This document shows positions 1 to 8,013 of a stretch of DNA of 19,217 nt, piece by piece. The notes under the pieces were generated by a model. That model was not told the origin of the DNA, searched no databases, and was given only the letters and a program-made list of their open reading frames with translations. Position 1 is the first letter of the stretch; each line of letters opens with the position of its first letter. This stretch comes from an uncultured Anaerolineales bacterium (GTDB lineage Bacteria > Chloroflexota > Anaerolineae > Anaerolineales > UBA6663): assembly GCA_937952305.1 (NCBI GenBank), contig CALFZO010000034.1, positions 1 to 19,217 of the forward strand, in the 5' to 3' direction. Both the position numbers and the translations under genes were made by a program.

Positions 1-255
1 TTCGTCGGCGCCGGCCTGGCGGTCTGCCTCGGGCCATCGCCGGAGATGGCGCGCCTGGCCGAGGCCCACGGCTTCGGGCGCGTCGCCGCCGATTTCACGC
101 CGCCGGCGCTGGCGCGGACTCTCAACGCCCTCACAGTCACGGAGATCGATGCGCTTAAGCGCCACGCCCTGCGGGCGCGCGAACAACTCAACGCCCAGGT
201 GGAGATGAGCAAGCTCCAGGCCCTCTACCGCCAGTTGTTGGCAGGCCCGGCCTGA
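1..255 (+). CDS. Probable glycosyltransferase, C-terminal fragment (runs off left edge)
   Basis: The frame is open from base 1, so the gene starts outside the window and only its last 84 residues are seen. The fragment opens with a hydrophobic 'GAGLAVCLGPSPEMA' stretch, then 'AHGFGRVAADFTPPALARTLN', then a long basic-acidic helix ending at TGA (253-255). This is how GT-B fold glycosyltransferases (GT4 and relatives) end: a reading such as 'location X is current, others are fallback', then a helix that packs across the two Rossmann domains. The next gene starts at base 256 with no gap, so it belongs to the same glycan operon. The nucleotide-sugar binding and catalytic motifs lie outside the window, so donor and linkage cannot be inferred. 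The internal ATG at 46 is not a credible start because the fold is already under way before it. Confidence 0.6.
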   Translation, partial: FVGAGLAVCLGPSPEMARLAEAHGFGRVAADFTPPALARTLNALTVTEIDALKRHALRAREQLNAQVEMSKLQALYRQLLAGPA

Positions 256-2238
256 ATGTGTGGGATCCTGGGGTTGTGGCAGCGCGACGGGGCGGCCGTC
301 CAGCCGGACGTTGTGCGGCGCGCCACCACGCGGCTGCGCCATCGCGGCCCGGACGACGAGGGCTACCTGCTGGCGAACTCGGCCGCCGGCCGGGTTCAGG
401 CCTACGGCGGCCCGGACACGGCCCGGGCGCTGGGGCTGCCGGTGCTGCCGGCGGCGCCGGACCCGGGCGCCGACCTGGCCTTCGGCTTCCGGCGTCTGGC
501 GATCCTGGACCTCTCCCCGGCCGGCCACCAGCCGATGGCGAGCCCGGACGGCCGGCACTGGCTGGTGCTGAACGGCGAAATCTACAACTACCGCGAGCTG
601 CGCCAGGAGCTGCAGGCGCAGGGCGCGGATTTCCGCACCAGCAGCGACACCGAAGTGGTGCTGGCCGCCTACCGCCAGTGGGGCCTGGAGTGCGTGACCC
701 GTTTCAACGGGATGTGGGCGTTCGCGCTCTGGGACGGCGCGCAGCGGCGCCTGTTCTGCGCGCGCGACCGCTTTGGCATCAAGCCCTTTTATTACTGGCA
801 GGCCGGCTCGAGCTTCGCCTTCGCCTCCGAGCTGAAGGGCCTGCTGGCGCTGCCGGAAGTGCCGCGCCAGCCGAACGACCCCCTGATCTACGATTACCTG
901 GCGCACAGCCTGCTCGACCACACCGCCGAGACTTTCTTCACCGGTCTGCGGGCTCTGCCAGCCGCGCACATCTTGCTGGTGAGCGCCGACGGCCTGGAGC
1001 AGCGCCCATATTGGGCCCTGGACCTGGAGCGGCGGGCCGCGCCCGGCGACCACGCCGGCCAGTTCGCGGCGTTGTTCGAAGACGCCGTGCGCGTGCACCT
1101 GCGCAGCGATGTCGCCGTGGGCACCTGCCTCAGCGGCGGGCTGGACTCGTCGGCCATCGTCTCCGTCGCCAACCGCCTGCTGCTGACCGAAGGCGTCCTG
1201 GATCCGGCGCTGGTGGGCGACCAGCAGAAGACCTTCTCGGCCTGCTTTGAGGACCCGCGCTTCGACGAGCGCCAGCACATCGCCCATGTGCTCGCGGCGA
1301 CCGGCGCCGAGCCCAATCTGGTCTTCCCTGATCCGCAGCAGCTTGTGGATGATCTGCCGCGCCTGGTCTGGCACCAGGAAGAGCCCTTCGGCTCCACCAG
1401 CATCTTCGCGCAGTGGTGCGTGATGCGTCGGGCCGCCGAGCGCGGCGTGCGCGTGTTGCTGGACGGCCAGGGCGCGGATGAATTGCTCGCCGGTTACCAC
1501 GGCTACTTCGATTACTTCTGGGGAGAGCTGCTCCGGCGCGGCCAGTTCAGCCGCCTCGGGCGCGAGCTGGCCGCCTACCGCTCCACGCACGGCCGCGCCT
1601 GGCCGTACCTGGCTGGACGTGTGCTCCGGCCCTTCCTCCCGCCGGCGCTGCTCCCGCTCGCCCGCCGCCTCCAGCGCGGCGGCGGGCTGGGCCTGAACCC
1701 GGACTTCGCCCGCGCGCACAGCTCGCGGCCAGGACATTATCCGGCCGACTCGGCCGATTGGTTCCACGGTTACCTGCGCCATGCGCTCGGCCACACCAGC
1801 CTGCCGGCGCTGCTGCGCTATGAAGACCGCAACTCGATGGCGTTCTCCATCGAGGCGCGCGTGCCCTTCCTGGATTATCGCCTGGTGGAGTTCGTGTTCG
1901 CGCTGCCGGCCGAGGCCAAGCTCCAGGCCGGCACCACCAAGGCCGTCATGCGCCAGGCTCTGCGCGGCGTGCTGCCGGAGCCGATCCGGACGCGCACCGA
2001 CAAGATGGGCTTCGTCACCCCGGAACGCGTCTGGATCGCCGGGCCGCTGCGCCAGTGGCTGCTGGATCTGGTCCACTCGGCCTCCTTCCAGGCCCGGCCG
2101 TATTTTGACGCCGCGCAGGTGCGCGCCGCGCTGGACGAGCACGCCGCCGGCCGGCGCGACCTCGGTTTCCTGGCCTGGCGCTGGGCCAGCCTGGAGCTGT
2201 GGCTGCGCCAAATGATCGACGGGACGGGGGAGCCGTGA
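256..2238 (+). CDS. asnB: Glutamine-dependent amidotransferase, asparagine synthase (AsnB) family
   Basis: 660 residues, close to the usual size of the class. The protein starts MCGILG, so after Met removal Cys2 is the N-terminal nucleophile of a class II glutamine amidotransferase. This choice fixes the ATG at 256, directly after the TGA of the previous gene. The N-terminal glutaminase domain (about 2-220) shows NGEIYN at 106-111 and SDTE with Asp131. The C-terminal synthetase domain carries the PP-loop SGGLDSS at 293-299, which binds ATP, and 'GQGADELLAGY' further on. The family moves ammonia from glutamine to an adenylated carboxylate, classically aspartate to asparagine. Copies inside polysaccharide loci, such as WbpS of Pseudomonas O-antigen clusters, are thought to amidate uronic acid sugars. 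Its position among glycan genes makes a sugar substrate plausible, but the sequence alone does not decide this. It overlaps the next gene by four bases. Confidence 0.9.
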   Translation: MCGILGLWQRDGAAVQPDVVRRATTRLRHRGPDDEGYLLANSAAGRVQAYGGPDTARALGLPVLPAAPDPGADLAFGFRRLAILDLSPAGHQPMASPDGRHWLVLNGEIYNYRELRQELQAQGADFRTSSDTEVVLAAYRQWGLECVTRFNGMWAFALWDGAQRRLFCARDRFGIKPFYYWQAGSSFAFASELKGLLALPEVPRQPNDPLIYDYLAHSLLDHTAETFFTGLRALPAAHILLVSADGLEQRPYWALDLERRAAPGDHAGQFAALFEDAVRVHLRSDVAVGTCLSGGLDSSAIVSVANRLLLTEGVLDPALVGDQQKTFSACFEDPRFDERQHIAHVLAATGAEPNLVFPDPQQLVDDLPRLVWHQEEPFGSTSIFAQWCVMRRAAERGVRVLLDGQGADELLAGYHGYFDYFWGELLRRGQFSRLGRELAAYRSTHGRAWPYLAGRVLRPFLPPALLPLARRLQRGGGLGLNPDFARAHSSRPGHYPADSADWFHGYLRHALGHTSLPALLRYEDRNSMAFSIEARVPFLDYRLVEFVFALPAEAKLQAGTTKAVMRQALRGVLPEPIRTRTDKMGFVTPERVWIAGPLRQWLLDLVHSASFQARPYFDAAQVRAALDEHAAGRRDLGFLAWRWASLELWLRQMIDGTGEP

Positions 2239-3557
2239 AGCGCGTCGGCCTGATCACGTACTGGTACCCGCCCAACCAGTCTATCGCCTCCATCCGCCTG
2301 GCCAAGCTCGTGAAGTACCTGCCGGACTTCGGCTGGGAGCCGCTCGTGATCACAGTGGCGCCCGGCTCGGACCTGTATCAGCGGGCCGGGCCGCTGCCCG
2401 ACGAGCGCCGCGCCGGCCAGGTCTATCGCACCCGCGACCTGTCGCTCGGCGTCTGGGCGTACCGCGTTTTGCGCTGGCTGCGCGGCCAACGCGTTGCCGC
2501 TCAGCCGGACGGCGCCGCGCCGGTGGCCTTCTACGGCGCGCGCCAACCGCTGGTGCGCGCGGCCTATTGGCTCTATCGCCAGGCGCTGTGCTTCCCGGAC
2601 GAGTGCTGGCCCTGGCTGTGGGAGTATCCGGCCGTGCGCGCGATCGTCGCCCGGGAGAAACCGGACGCGTTGTACAGTTCGTCGCTGCCGGCCACCACCC
2701 ATCTGTTGGCCAGCCGCCTGGCCCAGGAACTGCGCCTGCCCTGGGTGGCCGAACTGCGCGACTTCTGGTCCGAGAGCTACACGCTGCGCCGCATCGCGCC
2801 GCTGCGCTGGCTGGAGGCCCGGCTGGAGCGGGCCACTCTGCGGCCGGCCCGCGTCCTGGTCACGGTCTCCGAGCCGCTGCGCGAGCGCCTGGCCGAGCGC
2901 CACCGCAAACCCGCGCACATCGTCATGAACGGCTTCGACGACGCCGACTTTGCGGCGCGGCCCGCGCCCGCCGCCGGCCCTGCCCCGGCCTTCACGCTGG
3001 TGTACACGGGCACGGTCTACCCCGGCAAGCAGGACCCCGGCCTGTTGTTTCAGGCGCTCAGCGCCCTGCGGCGCGCCGGCCGGTCGGAGCAGCCGCCGAT
3101 GGAGGTGCTCTTTTACAGCCGCAGCCTGGGCGCCGTGCGCGCGGCGCTGGAGACCTACCCAGACCTGCGTGGTTCGGTGCGGCTGGTGGGCGAGGTGACG
3201 CACGCCGAGGCGCTGCGCGCCCAGCAATCGGCCGCGGCCCTGCTCTTCCTGGAATGGACCGACGCCGGCGACCGCGGCGTGCTGACGGGCAAGCTCTTCG
3301 AGTATCTGGCCGCCGGACGCCCGATCCTGGCCTGCGGACCGGCCGGCGGCGCCGTGGAGCCGGTGCTGCGCGCCACCGGCGCCGGTGAGCTCGCCAGCAC
3401 GCCGGAGGCCATTCAGGCTGTGCTGCTGCGCTGGCTGGACGAATTCCGCCGGACCGGCGCTGTGCGCGTCTCGGTCCCGCCTGAGAAGCTCCAGCCGTAC
3501 ACCCGGCGTCACCAGGCCGGCCAACTGGCCGGCATCTTAGAGAGCGTGGTGAGCTGA
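2235..3557 (+). CDS. Glycosyltransferase, GT4-like (GT-B fold)
   Basis: 440 residues from a GTG start at 2235, in a GTGA overlap with the amidotransferase stop and preceded by the purine-rich GGGGGAG. The protein then begins MKRVGLITYWYPPNQSIAS, the normal N-terminal strand and loop of a GT4 enzyme. The frame is also open upstream, but that would add twelve unlikely residues. The N-terminal domain has 'SSSLPATTHLLA' and 'PWVAELRDFWSE', typical of GT4 acceptor domains. The C-terminal domain opens at 'LVYTGTVYPGKQDP' and carries 'GKLFEYLAAGRPIL' from residue 352, the conserved nucleotide-sugar donor loop, although the classic EX7E pair is not clear here. It is expected to work at the cytoplasmic face, adding a sugar to a lipid-linked intermediate. 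Donor and acceptor are unknown. Confidence 0.85.
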   Translation: MKRVGLITYWYPPNQSIASIRLAKLVKYLPDFGWEPLVITVAPGSDLYQRAGPLPDERRAGQVYRTRDLSLGVWAYRVLRWLRGQRVAAQPDGAAPVAFYGARQPLVRAAYWLYRQALCFPDECWPWLWEYPAVRAIVAREKPDALYSSSLPATTHLLASRLAQELRLPWVAELRDFWSESYTLRRIAPLRWLEARLERATLRPARVLVTVSEPLRERLAERHRKPAHIVMNGFDDADFAARPAPAAGPAPAFTLVYTGTVYPGKQDPGLLFQALSALRRAGRSEQPPMEVLFYSRSLGAVRAALETYPDLRGSVRLVGEVTHAEALRAQQSAAALLFLEWTDAGDRGVLTGKLFEYLAAGRPILACGPAGGAVEPVLRATGAGELASTPEAIQAVLLRWLDEFRRTGAVRVSVPPEKLQPYTRRHQAGQLAGILESVVS

Positions 3558-3560
3558 ACG

Positions 3561-4535
3561 ATGTCGGCGGGACGGGTTCTAGTAACCGGCGCCACCGGCC
3601 TGATCGGGCGCCGTTTGGTGGCCGCGCTGCTGGCCGAGGACACTCCAGTGCGCGTCTTCACGCGCGGCCGAAGCTCGCCCCCGCCGGAATGGGCTGGGCG
3701 CGTGGAGACCGCCATCGGCGACCTGGCCGACCCGGCTGCCCTGGCCTCGGCCTGCGCCGGCTGCGCCCAGGTTTTCCACCTGGCCGGTGAGTGGCGCGCC
3801 CCGGACTGCTTCCGCGCGGTCAACGTGGACGGCACGCGCCAGGTGCTGCGCGCGGCTGCGTCTGCGGGCGCGCAACACGTGGTCCACCTGAGCAGTGTGG
3901 GTGTGATGGGCACGCGCGCGGCCGGCCCCGTGGACGAAGCCGCGCCCTGCCGGCCACGCGACCCCTATGAGCAGAGCAAGCTGGAGGCCGAGCAATGGGC
4001 GCTGTTATGGGCCGGCGAGACAGGCGTCCCGGTGGCGGCCCTGCGGCCTACTATCGTTTTCGGCCCGCGCCCGGCCGGCGAGGCCGACAGCTTGCTGGTC
4101 TGGCTGCGCGCCCTGCAGGCCGGCCGCTATGCCCATCTCGACCGCCGCGCGGTGGCCAACTACGTGTACGTAGACGACGTCGCCGCCGCCTGCCTGGCCG
4201 CCGCCGCGCGCCGCGCCCATGGCGTTTTCATCGTGGCTGATCCTTGCCCGCTGGCCGACTTTGTGGCGGCCATGGCGGAGGCGCTCGGCGTCCCGGCCCC
4301 GCGTGCGGTGATTCCGCTGCCGTTGGCTTATCTGGGCGCCCTCGGCCTGGGCCTCGTCAGCGCCGTGTTGCGCCGCCCGAATCCCCTGACTCTGGCCCGC
4401 GTGCGGGCCCTCTCCAATCGCACCCTCTTCCGCTCGACCCAGAGCGAGACCGCCCTGGGCTGGCGTCCGCTCATCGGCTACCGGGCCGGCCTGGCGCGCA
4501 CGGTGCTGGCCTACCGGCGCGCCGGGCAGTTGTAG
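3561..4535 (+). CDS. NAD-dependent epimerase/dehydratase, extended SDR family
   Basis: 324 residues. GATGLIG at 10-16 is the Rossmann dinucleotide motif, Ser111/Ser112 lie in 'HLSSVGVMG', and Tyr136-x3-Lys140 (YEQSK) completes the SDR catalytic triad. The C-terminal part has 'NYVYVDDVAAACLAA', usual for nucleotide-sugar epimerases and reductases. It follows the upstream gene after three bases and is part of the same operon. Family members with this layout include NDP-4-keto-6-deoxysugar reductases such as WbpV/WreQ, which would act on the product of the 4,6-dehydratase at 9834-11774, and also ordinary C4 epimerases. I cannot separate these by reading. Residues about 250-275 are hydrophobic (LPLAYLGALGLGLVSAVL) and could be a peripheral membrane contact. 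Confidence 0.85.
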   Translation: MSAGRVLVTGATGLIGRRLVAALLAEDTPVRVFTRGRSSPPPEWAGRVETAIGDLADPAALASACAGCAQVFHLAGEWRAPDCFRAVNVDGTRQVLRAAASAGAQHVVHLSSVGVMGTRAAGPVDEAAPCRPRDPYEQSKLEAEQWALLWAGETGVPVAALRPTIVFGPRPAGEADSLLVWLRALQAGRYAHLDRRAVANYVYVDDVAAACLAAAARRAHGVFIVADPCPLADFVAAMAEALGVPAPRAVIPLPLAYLGALGLGLVSAVLRRPNPLTLARVRALSNRTLFRSTQSETALGWRPLIGYRAGLARTVLAYRRAGQL

Positions 4536-4544
4536 AATCGAGGG

Positions 4545-5702
4545 ATGGCTCCGCCGCGTCTGTGCCGGATCGTCACCGTTCCACTGACCTTCGCCACGCT
4601 GTTGCGCCAGCAGGTCCGGTGCATCGCCGCCGCCGGATTGGATTTGACGTTGGTGAGCAGCCCCGGCGAGGCCCTGAATGAAGTGGCCCGGGAGGCCGGA
4701 GTGCGCGCCCACGCCCTCCCGATGGCGCGCGAGCCAGCCCCGCGGCGGGACCTGGCGGCGCTGGCGGCGCTGACGCGCTTCCTGCGGCGCGAACGCTTTA
4801 GCCTGGTCCACTCCAGCACGCCGAAAGCCGGCCTGCTCACGGCGCTGGCCGCCGGCGCCGCCGGCGTCCCCTTCCGGCTGCATACGTACACGGGCCAGCC
4901 CTGGGTGGAGCGGCGCGGCTTTGTTCGTTGGGCGGCCCGTGAAGCGGACCGCCTGATCGGCCAGTTGGACACCCATCTGTACACCGACAGCTACTCGCAG
5001 CGCGACTTTCTGGTGGCGCAGGGCCTGGTCCGCCCGGACCGGCTGCGTGTCCTGGGGGCGGGCTCAATCAGCGGCGTGGACCTGCGCCGCTTTGACCCGG
5101 CGGCCTGGGCGGGCGAGCGTGGTACCATTCGGGCGCGGCTTGGCATCGCGCCGGAGGCCCGGGTGATCGTCTTCGTCGGGCGACTCACCCGGGACAAGGG
5201 TCTGCCGGAACTGGTCACGGCTTTCCAGGCCCTCAGTGCCCGGTTGGCGGACGTTCAACTGGTGCTGGTGGGCCCGTTGGAGCCGGAGCGTGATCCGCTG
5301 CCGCTGGAAACCCAAAACGCGATCGACTCGAACGAGCGTATCCACGCGGTGGGCTTTTCGGCCAAGCCGGAACGCTACCTGGCGGCGGCCGATCTGTTCT
5401 GCCTCCCCAGCTACCGCGAAGGTTTTGGATCGGTGGTGATTGAGGCCGGGGCGATGGGTCTGCCCAGCGTGGCGACACGGGTGACCGGCCTGGTGGATGC
5501 CGTCGTCGAGGGCGAGACCGGCCGGCTGGTGCCGCCCAAGGACGCTCACGCGCTGGCTGGGGCGCTGGCTGAACTCCTAGAGTCCGAGACGCTCCGCCGG
5601 GCGCTGGGCGCAGCCGCCCGCCAGCGGGCCGTCCAGCACTTTGACGCCGCGGCCGTCAACGCCGCCGTCGTGGCTGAGTACCGCCGCCTCTTAGCATGGT
5701 GA
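4545..5702 (+). CDS. Glycosyltransferase family 4
   Basis: 385 residues, the usual length for GT4. The N-terminal domain has 'FSLVHSSTPKAGLLTALA' and 'RLHTYTGQPWVERRG', a pattern seen in capsular and O-antigen GT4 enzymes. The C-terminal domain opens with 'RVIVFVGRLTRDKGLPELV' and contains 'PSYREGFGSVVIEAGAMGLP'. Glu292 and Glu300 form the EX7E motif that holds the nucleotide-sugar donor. The start is the ATG nine bases after the previous stop; GAGGG sits immediately before it, too close for an ideal ribosome site, so translation is probably coupled. It overlaps the phosphoglycosyl transferase downstream, which suggests it adds the second sugar to the polyprenyl-diphosphate-linked monosaccharide that enzyme makes, as PglA does after PglC. 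That order is inferred from position. Confidence 0.9.
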   Translation: MAPPRLCRIVTVPLTFATLLRQQVRCIAAAGLDLTLVSSPGEALNEVAREAGVRAHALPMAREPAPRRDLAALAALTRFLRRERFSLVHSSTPKAGLLTALAAGAAGVPFRLHTYTGQPWVERRGFVRWAAREADRLIGQLDTHLYTDSYSQRDFLVAQGLVRPDRLRVLGAGSISGVDLRRFDPAAWAGERGTIRARLGIAPEARVIVFVGRLTRDKGLPELVTAFQALSARLADVQLVLVGPLEPERDPLPLETQNAIDSNERIHAVGFSAKPERYLAAADLFCLPSYREGFGSVVIEAGAMGLPSVATRVTGLVDAVVEGETGRLVPPKDAHALAGALAELLESETLRRALGAAARQRAVQHFDAAAVNAAVVAEYRRLLAW

Positions 5703-6319
5703 TGTCGACAGACCCGCCGCCCGGCCTGTACGCGCGCTATGGCAAGCGTCTGCTGGACCTCCTCAGCGCGGCCGTGTTGCTGGTGCTGCTCAGTCCGGCG
5801 CTGGCCCTGATCGCGCTCTTGATCCCGCTGGAGTCGCCTGGGCCGGCCCTGTTCCGCCAGGAGCGGCTGGGCTGGCGCGGGCGCGTGTTTCGGATCTACA
5901 AGTTTCGGACGATGACCCACGCAGCCCGCGTCCCCGGCCACGAAATCTTCGGCCAGGATCCGGATGTCACGCGCCTGGGCCGCTGGCTGCGCCGGCTGAA
6001 GCTCGATGAGCTGCCGCAGCTCTGGAACGTCCTGTTCGGCACGATGTCGCTGGTGGGGCCGCGGCCGGCGCTGCCGCAGCAGTTGGCCGAATATGATGCG
6101 GCGGCGCGGCGGCGCCTGGATGTGCGCCCCGGCCTGACCGGCCTGGCCCAGGTGGCCGGCAACATCTACCTCACCTGGCCGGAGCGCTGGGCCTATGACG
6201 CGCAGTACGTCGAGCGTTTGTCGTTCGGCTTGGATTTGTGGATCCTGTGGCGTACCCTGTTCGTCGTGGTGTGGGGTGAGGCACGCTGGCGGGTGGCGCC
6301 GACGCCAAAAAAGGATTGA
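5696..6319 (+). CDS. PglC-like monotopic phosphoglycosyl transferase (initiating sugar transferase)
   Basis: 207 residues, the size of a minimal PglC (about 200) rather than the longer WbaP/WcaJ forms. One hydrophobic segment near residues 18-45 (LLDLLSAAVLLVLLSPALAL) would form the re-entrant membrane helix. 'RIYKFRTM' (Lys69) and the catalytic pair Asp104-Glu105 in 'LDELPQLWNVL' follow, with 'MSLVGPRP' and 'RPGLTGLAQV' as further family signatures. The family transfers a phosphosugar from a UDP-sugar to undecaprenyl phosphate at the inner face of the membrane, starting glycan assembly. The start is ambiguous: ATG at 5696, GTG at 5699 or ATG at 5702, the last making a TGATG stop-start junction with the upstream gene. 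With PglD-, PglE- and PglF-like genes downstream, its likely donor is a UDP-bacillosamine-type sugar. Confidence 0.93.
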   Translation: MVMSTDPPPGLYARYGKRLLDLLSAAVLLVLLSPALALIALLIPLESPGPALFRQERLGWRGRVFRIYKFRTMTHAARVPGHEIFGQDPDVTRLGRWLRRLKLDELPQLWNVLFGTMSLVGPRPALPQQLAEYDAAARRRLDVRPGLTGLAQVAGNIYLTWPERWAYDAQYVERLSFGLDLWILWRTLFVVVWGEARWRVAPTPKKD

Positions 6320-6322
6320 TGG

Positions 6323-7345
6323 ATGACTTCGGAAATTCCCCGGCCGCCGCGTGTGGTGTTGGCCGGGAGCGTCGGCAGCAGCCGCCGGACTCTCCAGGGC
6401 CTATTGCGCCACCGCGCGTCGGTCGTCGGCGTGCTGGGCTTCAGCCCGGACCGGGCTGCCGGCGTGAGCGGCTACGCGCGCCTGGACGATCTGGCACTCG
6501 GCGCCGGCCTCCCGTTCAAGGAGTTCCAGTCACTCAACCACCCGGAGGTGGTGGCGTGCGTGCGTGCCTGGGCGCCTGACCTGCTCTTCGTGGTCGGTCT
6601 CTCAGAGCTCGTCCGGCCGGAGCTGCTGGCTGTCCCACGCTTAGGCTGTGTAGGCTTCCATCCCACGCCTTTGCCGGCCGGCCGCGGCCGCGCGCCGATC
6701 GCCTGGCTTACGCTGGACGCGCAGCCCGGCGCCGCCACTTTCTTCCTCATGGAGGCGGGCGTCGACTCTGGCCCGATCTTGGTTCAAGAGCCTTTCCCGG
6801 TGACGCGCCAGGATTACGCCGCGGATGTCCTGGCCCGCCTGGAGGCCGCCATCGATGCGGCTCTGGACCGCTGGCTGCCGGAACTGCTGGCCGGCCGCTG
6901 GCAGCCCACCCCGCAAGACCCGGCGCGCGCCACCTATACCGGTCGGCGCACACCTGAGGACGGCCTCATCGACTGGCGCAGGCCAGCGGAAGAGATCTAT
7001 GACCTGGTGCGAGCGGCGTCCCGGCCGCATCCTGGCGCTTACACTTACCTGAACGATGAGCGTCTGGTCGTGTGGCGCGCGGACCTCGAGTGCGAGCAGA
7101 CCTATCGGGGCGTCATCGGCCGTATCGTCCAGGCGGAACCGGGACGCGGCGTGTTGGTGCAGACCGGCGCCGGTCAGCTGTGGCTGACTGAGGTGACGTT
7201 GGCGTCCGGCGGCGCCGCCCCCTTGCGGGTGGGACAGCGCCTCGGCTACGCGCCTGAAGACGAAGTATTTCTGCTGCGGCGGCGGCTGGTGGCGCTGGAA
7301 GCACGGCTGGCGCGGCTCGAGGCTGAGGGGGGGCGGGCGCCGTGA
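6323..7345 (+). CDS. Formyltransferase-fold protein (Fmt/sugar N-formyltransferase-like) with altered active site
   Basis: 340 residues, somewhat longer than Fmt (about 315). Residues about 8-180 form the formyltransferase Rossmann domain: 'FHPTPLPAGRGRAPIAW' around His113 and 'MEAGVDSGPILVQ' around Asp148 match the His and Asp of the family's Asn-His-Asp catalytic triad. The Asn expected two residues before the His is Gly111 ('GCVGFHP'). Residues about 205-310 resemble the C-terminal domain of Fmt. The last 30 residues are a Leu/Arg/Glu-rich helix that may be a short coiled coil. AAGGA at 6311-6315 lies seven bases before the ATG. Among genes for a diamino sugar it most likely formylates a sugar amine using N10-formyl-tetrahydrofolate. 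It is an unlikely initiator-tRNA enzyme here. The missing Asn leaves activity uncertain. Confidence 0.78.
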   Translation: MTSEIPRPPRVVLAGSVGSSRRTLQGLLRHRASVVGVLGFSPDRAAGVSGYARLDDLALGAGLPFKEFQSLNHPEVVACVRAWAPDLLFVVGLSELVRPELLAVPRLGCVGFHPTPLPAGRGRAPIAWLTLDAQPGAATFFLMEAGVDSGPILVQEPFPVTRQDYAADVLARLEAAIDAALDRWLPELLAGRWQPTPQDPARATYTGRRTPEDGLIDWRRPAEEIYDLVRAASRPHPGAYTYLNDERLVVWRADLECEQTYRGVIGRIVQAEPGRGVLVQTGAGQLWLTEVTLASGGAAPLRVGQRLGYAPEDEVFLLRRRLVALEARLARLEAEGGRAP

Positions 7346-8010
7346 CGGTGCTGGTAGTGGCCACTCACCCGGACGACGAGGTGCTGGGCTGCGGCGGCGT
7401 GATAGCCCGGCACGCCGATGCGGGCGAGGCCGTGCACGTCCTCGTCGTCACGCGCGGCATCCCCGAGTTATTTCTGCCGGAGCAGATCGAGGCGACGCGG
7501 TTGGAATTGCGCGCGGCGCATCAGCGCCTGGGCGTCCGCCAGGCGCACTTCCTAGACTTCCCCGCGCCGCGCCTGGACGTGCTGCCGGGCCACCAACTGG
7601 CCGATGCTATTGGTGGCGTGCTCCGGGCGGTGGGCGCGGAGACGGTGTATCTGCCGCATCGCGGCGATCTGCACGCCGACCACCGGGCCGTGTACGCGGC
7701 GACCCTGGTGGCGGCGCGGCCGATCAACGGCTGCCCGGTGCGGCGCCTGTTGTGCTACGAGACACTCTCGGAGACGGAATGGGCGCCGCCCACGGGCGAC
7801 CTGGCTTTTGTCCCGACCGTGTTTGTGGACATCGCCGCCTGGCTGGAGCGCAAACTGGAGGCGATGGCGTGCTATCGCAGCCAACTTAAGGAGCCGCCGC
7901 ATCCGCGTTCGCTGTTGGCGTTGCGCGCGTTGGCCCAGCTGCGCGGCGCTACGGCCGGCCTGGCCGCGGCCGAGGCTTTCCTGCTGGTGCGCGAGATTGT
8001 CGAGGCCTGA
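7342..8010 (+). CDS. PIG-L/LmbE family zinc-dependent deacetylase
   Basis: 222 residues. The N-terminus reads MTVLVVATHPDDEVLGCGG: His9, Asp11 and Asp12 of the HPDDE motif provide zinc ligands and the general base. 'HRGDLHADHRAVY' (His111, His114) supplies the later zinc His seen in the family. Members remove acetyl from N-acetylglucosamine-type substrates (PIG-L on GlcNAc-PI, BshB, MshB) or from other amides. The start is GTG at 7342 in a GTGA overlap with the formyltransferase stop, with a run of Gs a few bases upstream acting as a weak ribosome site; this tight coupling suggests equal production of the two proteins. A consistent idea is that the deacetylase frees an amine which the formyltransferase then modifies. 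The substrate itself is not shown by the sequence. Confidence 0.9.
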   Translation: MTVLVVATHPDDEVLGCGGVIARHADAGEAVHVLVVTRGIPELFLPEQIEATRLELRAAHQRLGVRQAHFLDFPAPRLDVLPGHQLADAIGGVLRAVGAETVYLPHRGDLHADHRAVYAATLVAARPINGCPVRRLLCYETLSETEWAPPTGDLAFVPTVFVDIAAWLERKLEAMACYRSQLKEPPHPRSLLALRALAQLRGATAGLAAAEAFLLVREIVEA

Positions 8011-8013
8011 GCG

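Noticed and set aside
258..1250. A 330-codon + strand frame overlapping asnB
   Set aside because: It is an Arg/Gly/Pro/Ala-rich shadow frame of asnB without any recognisable motif.
1875..3524. A 549-codon open frame on the - strand
   Set aside because: It lies antisense to asnB and the GT4 gene, both with clear family motifs. Its translation is a low-complexity Arg/Gln/Gly/His-rich string with no domain, as expected opposite GC-rich genes.
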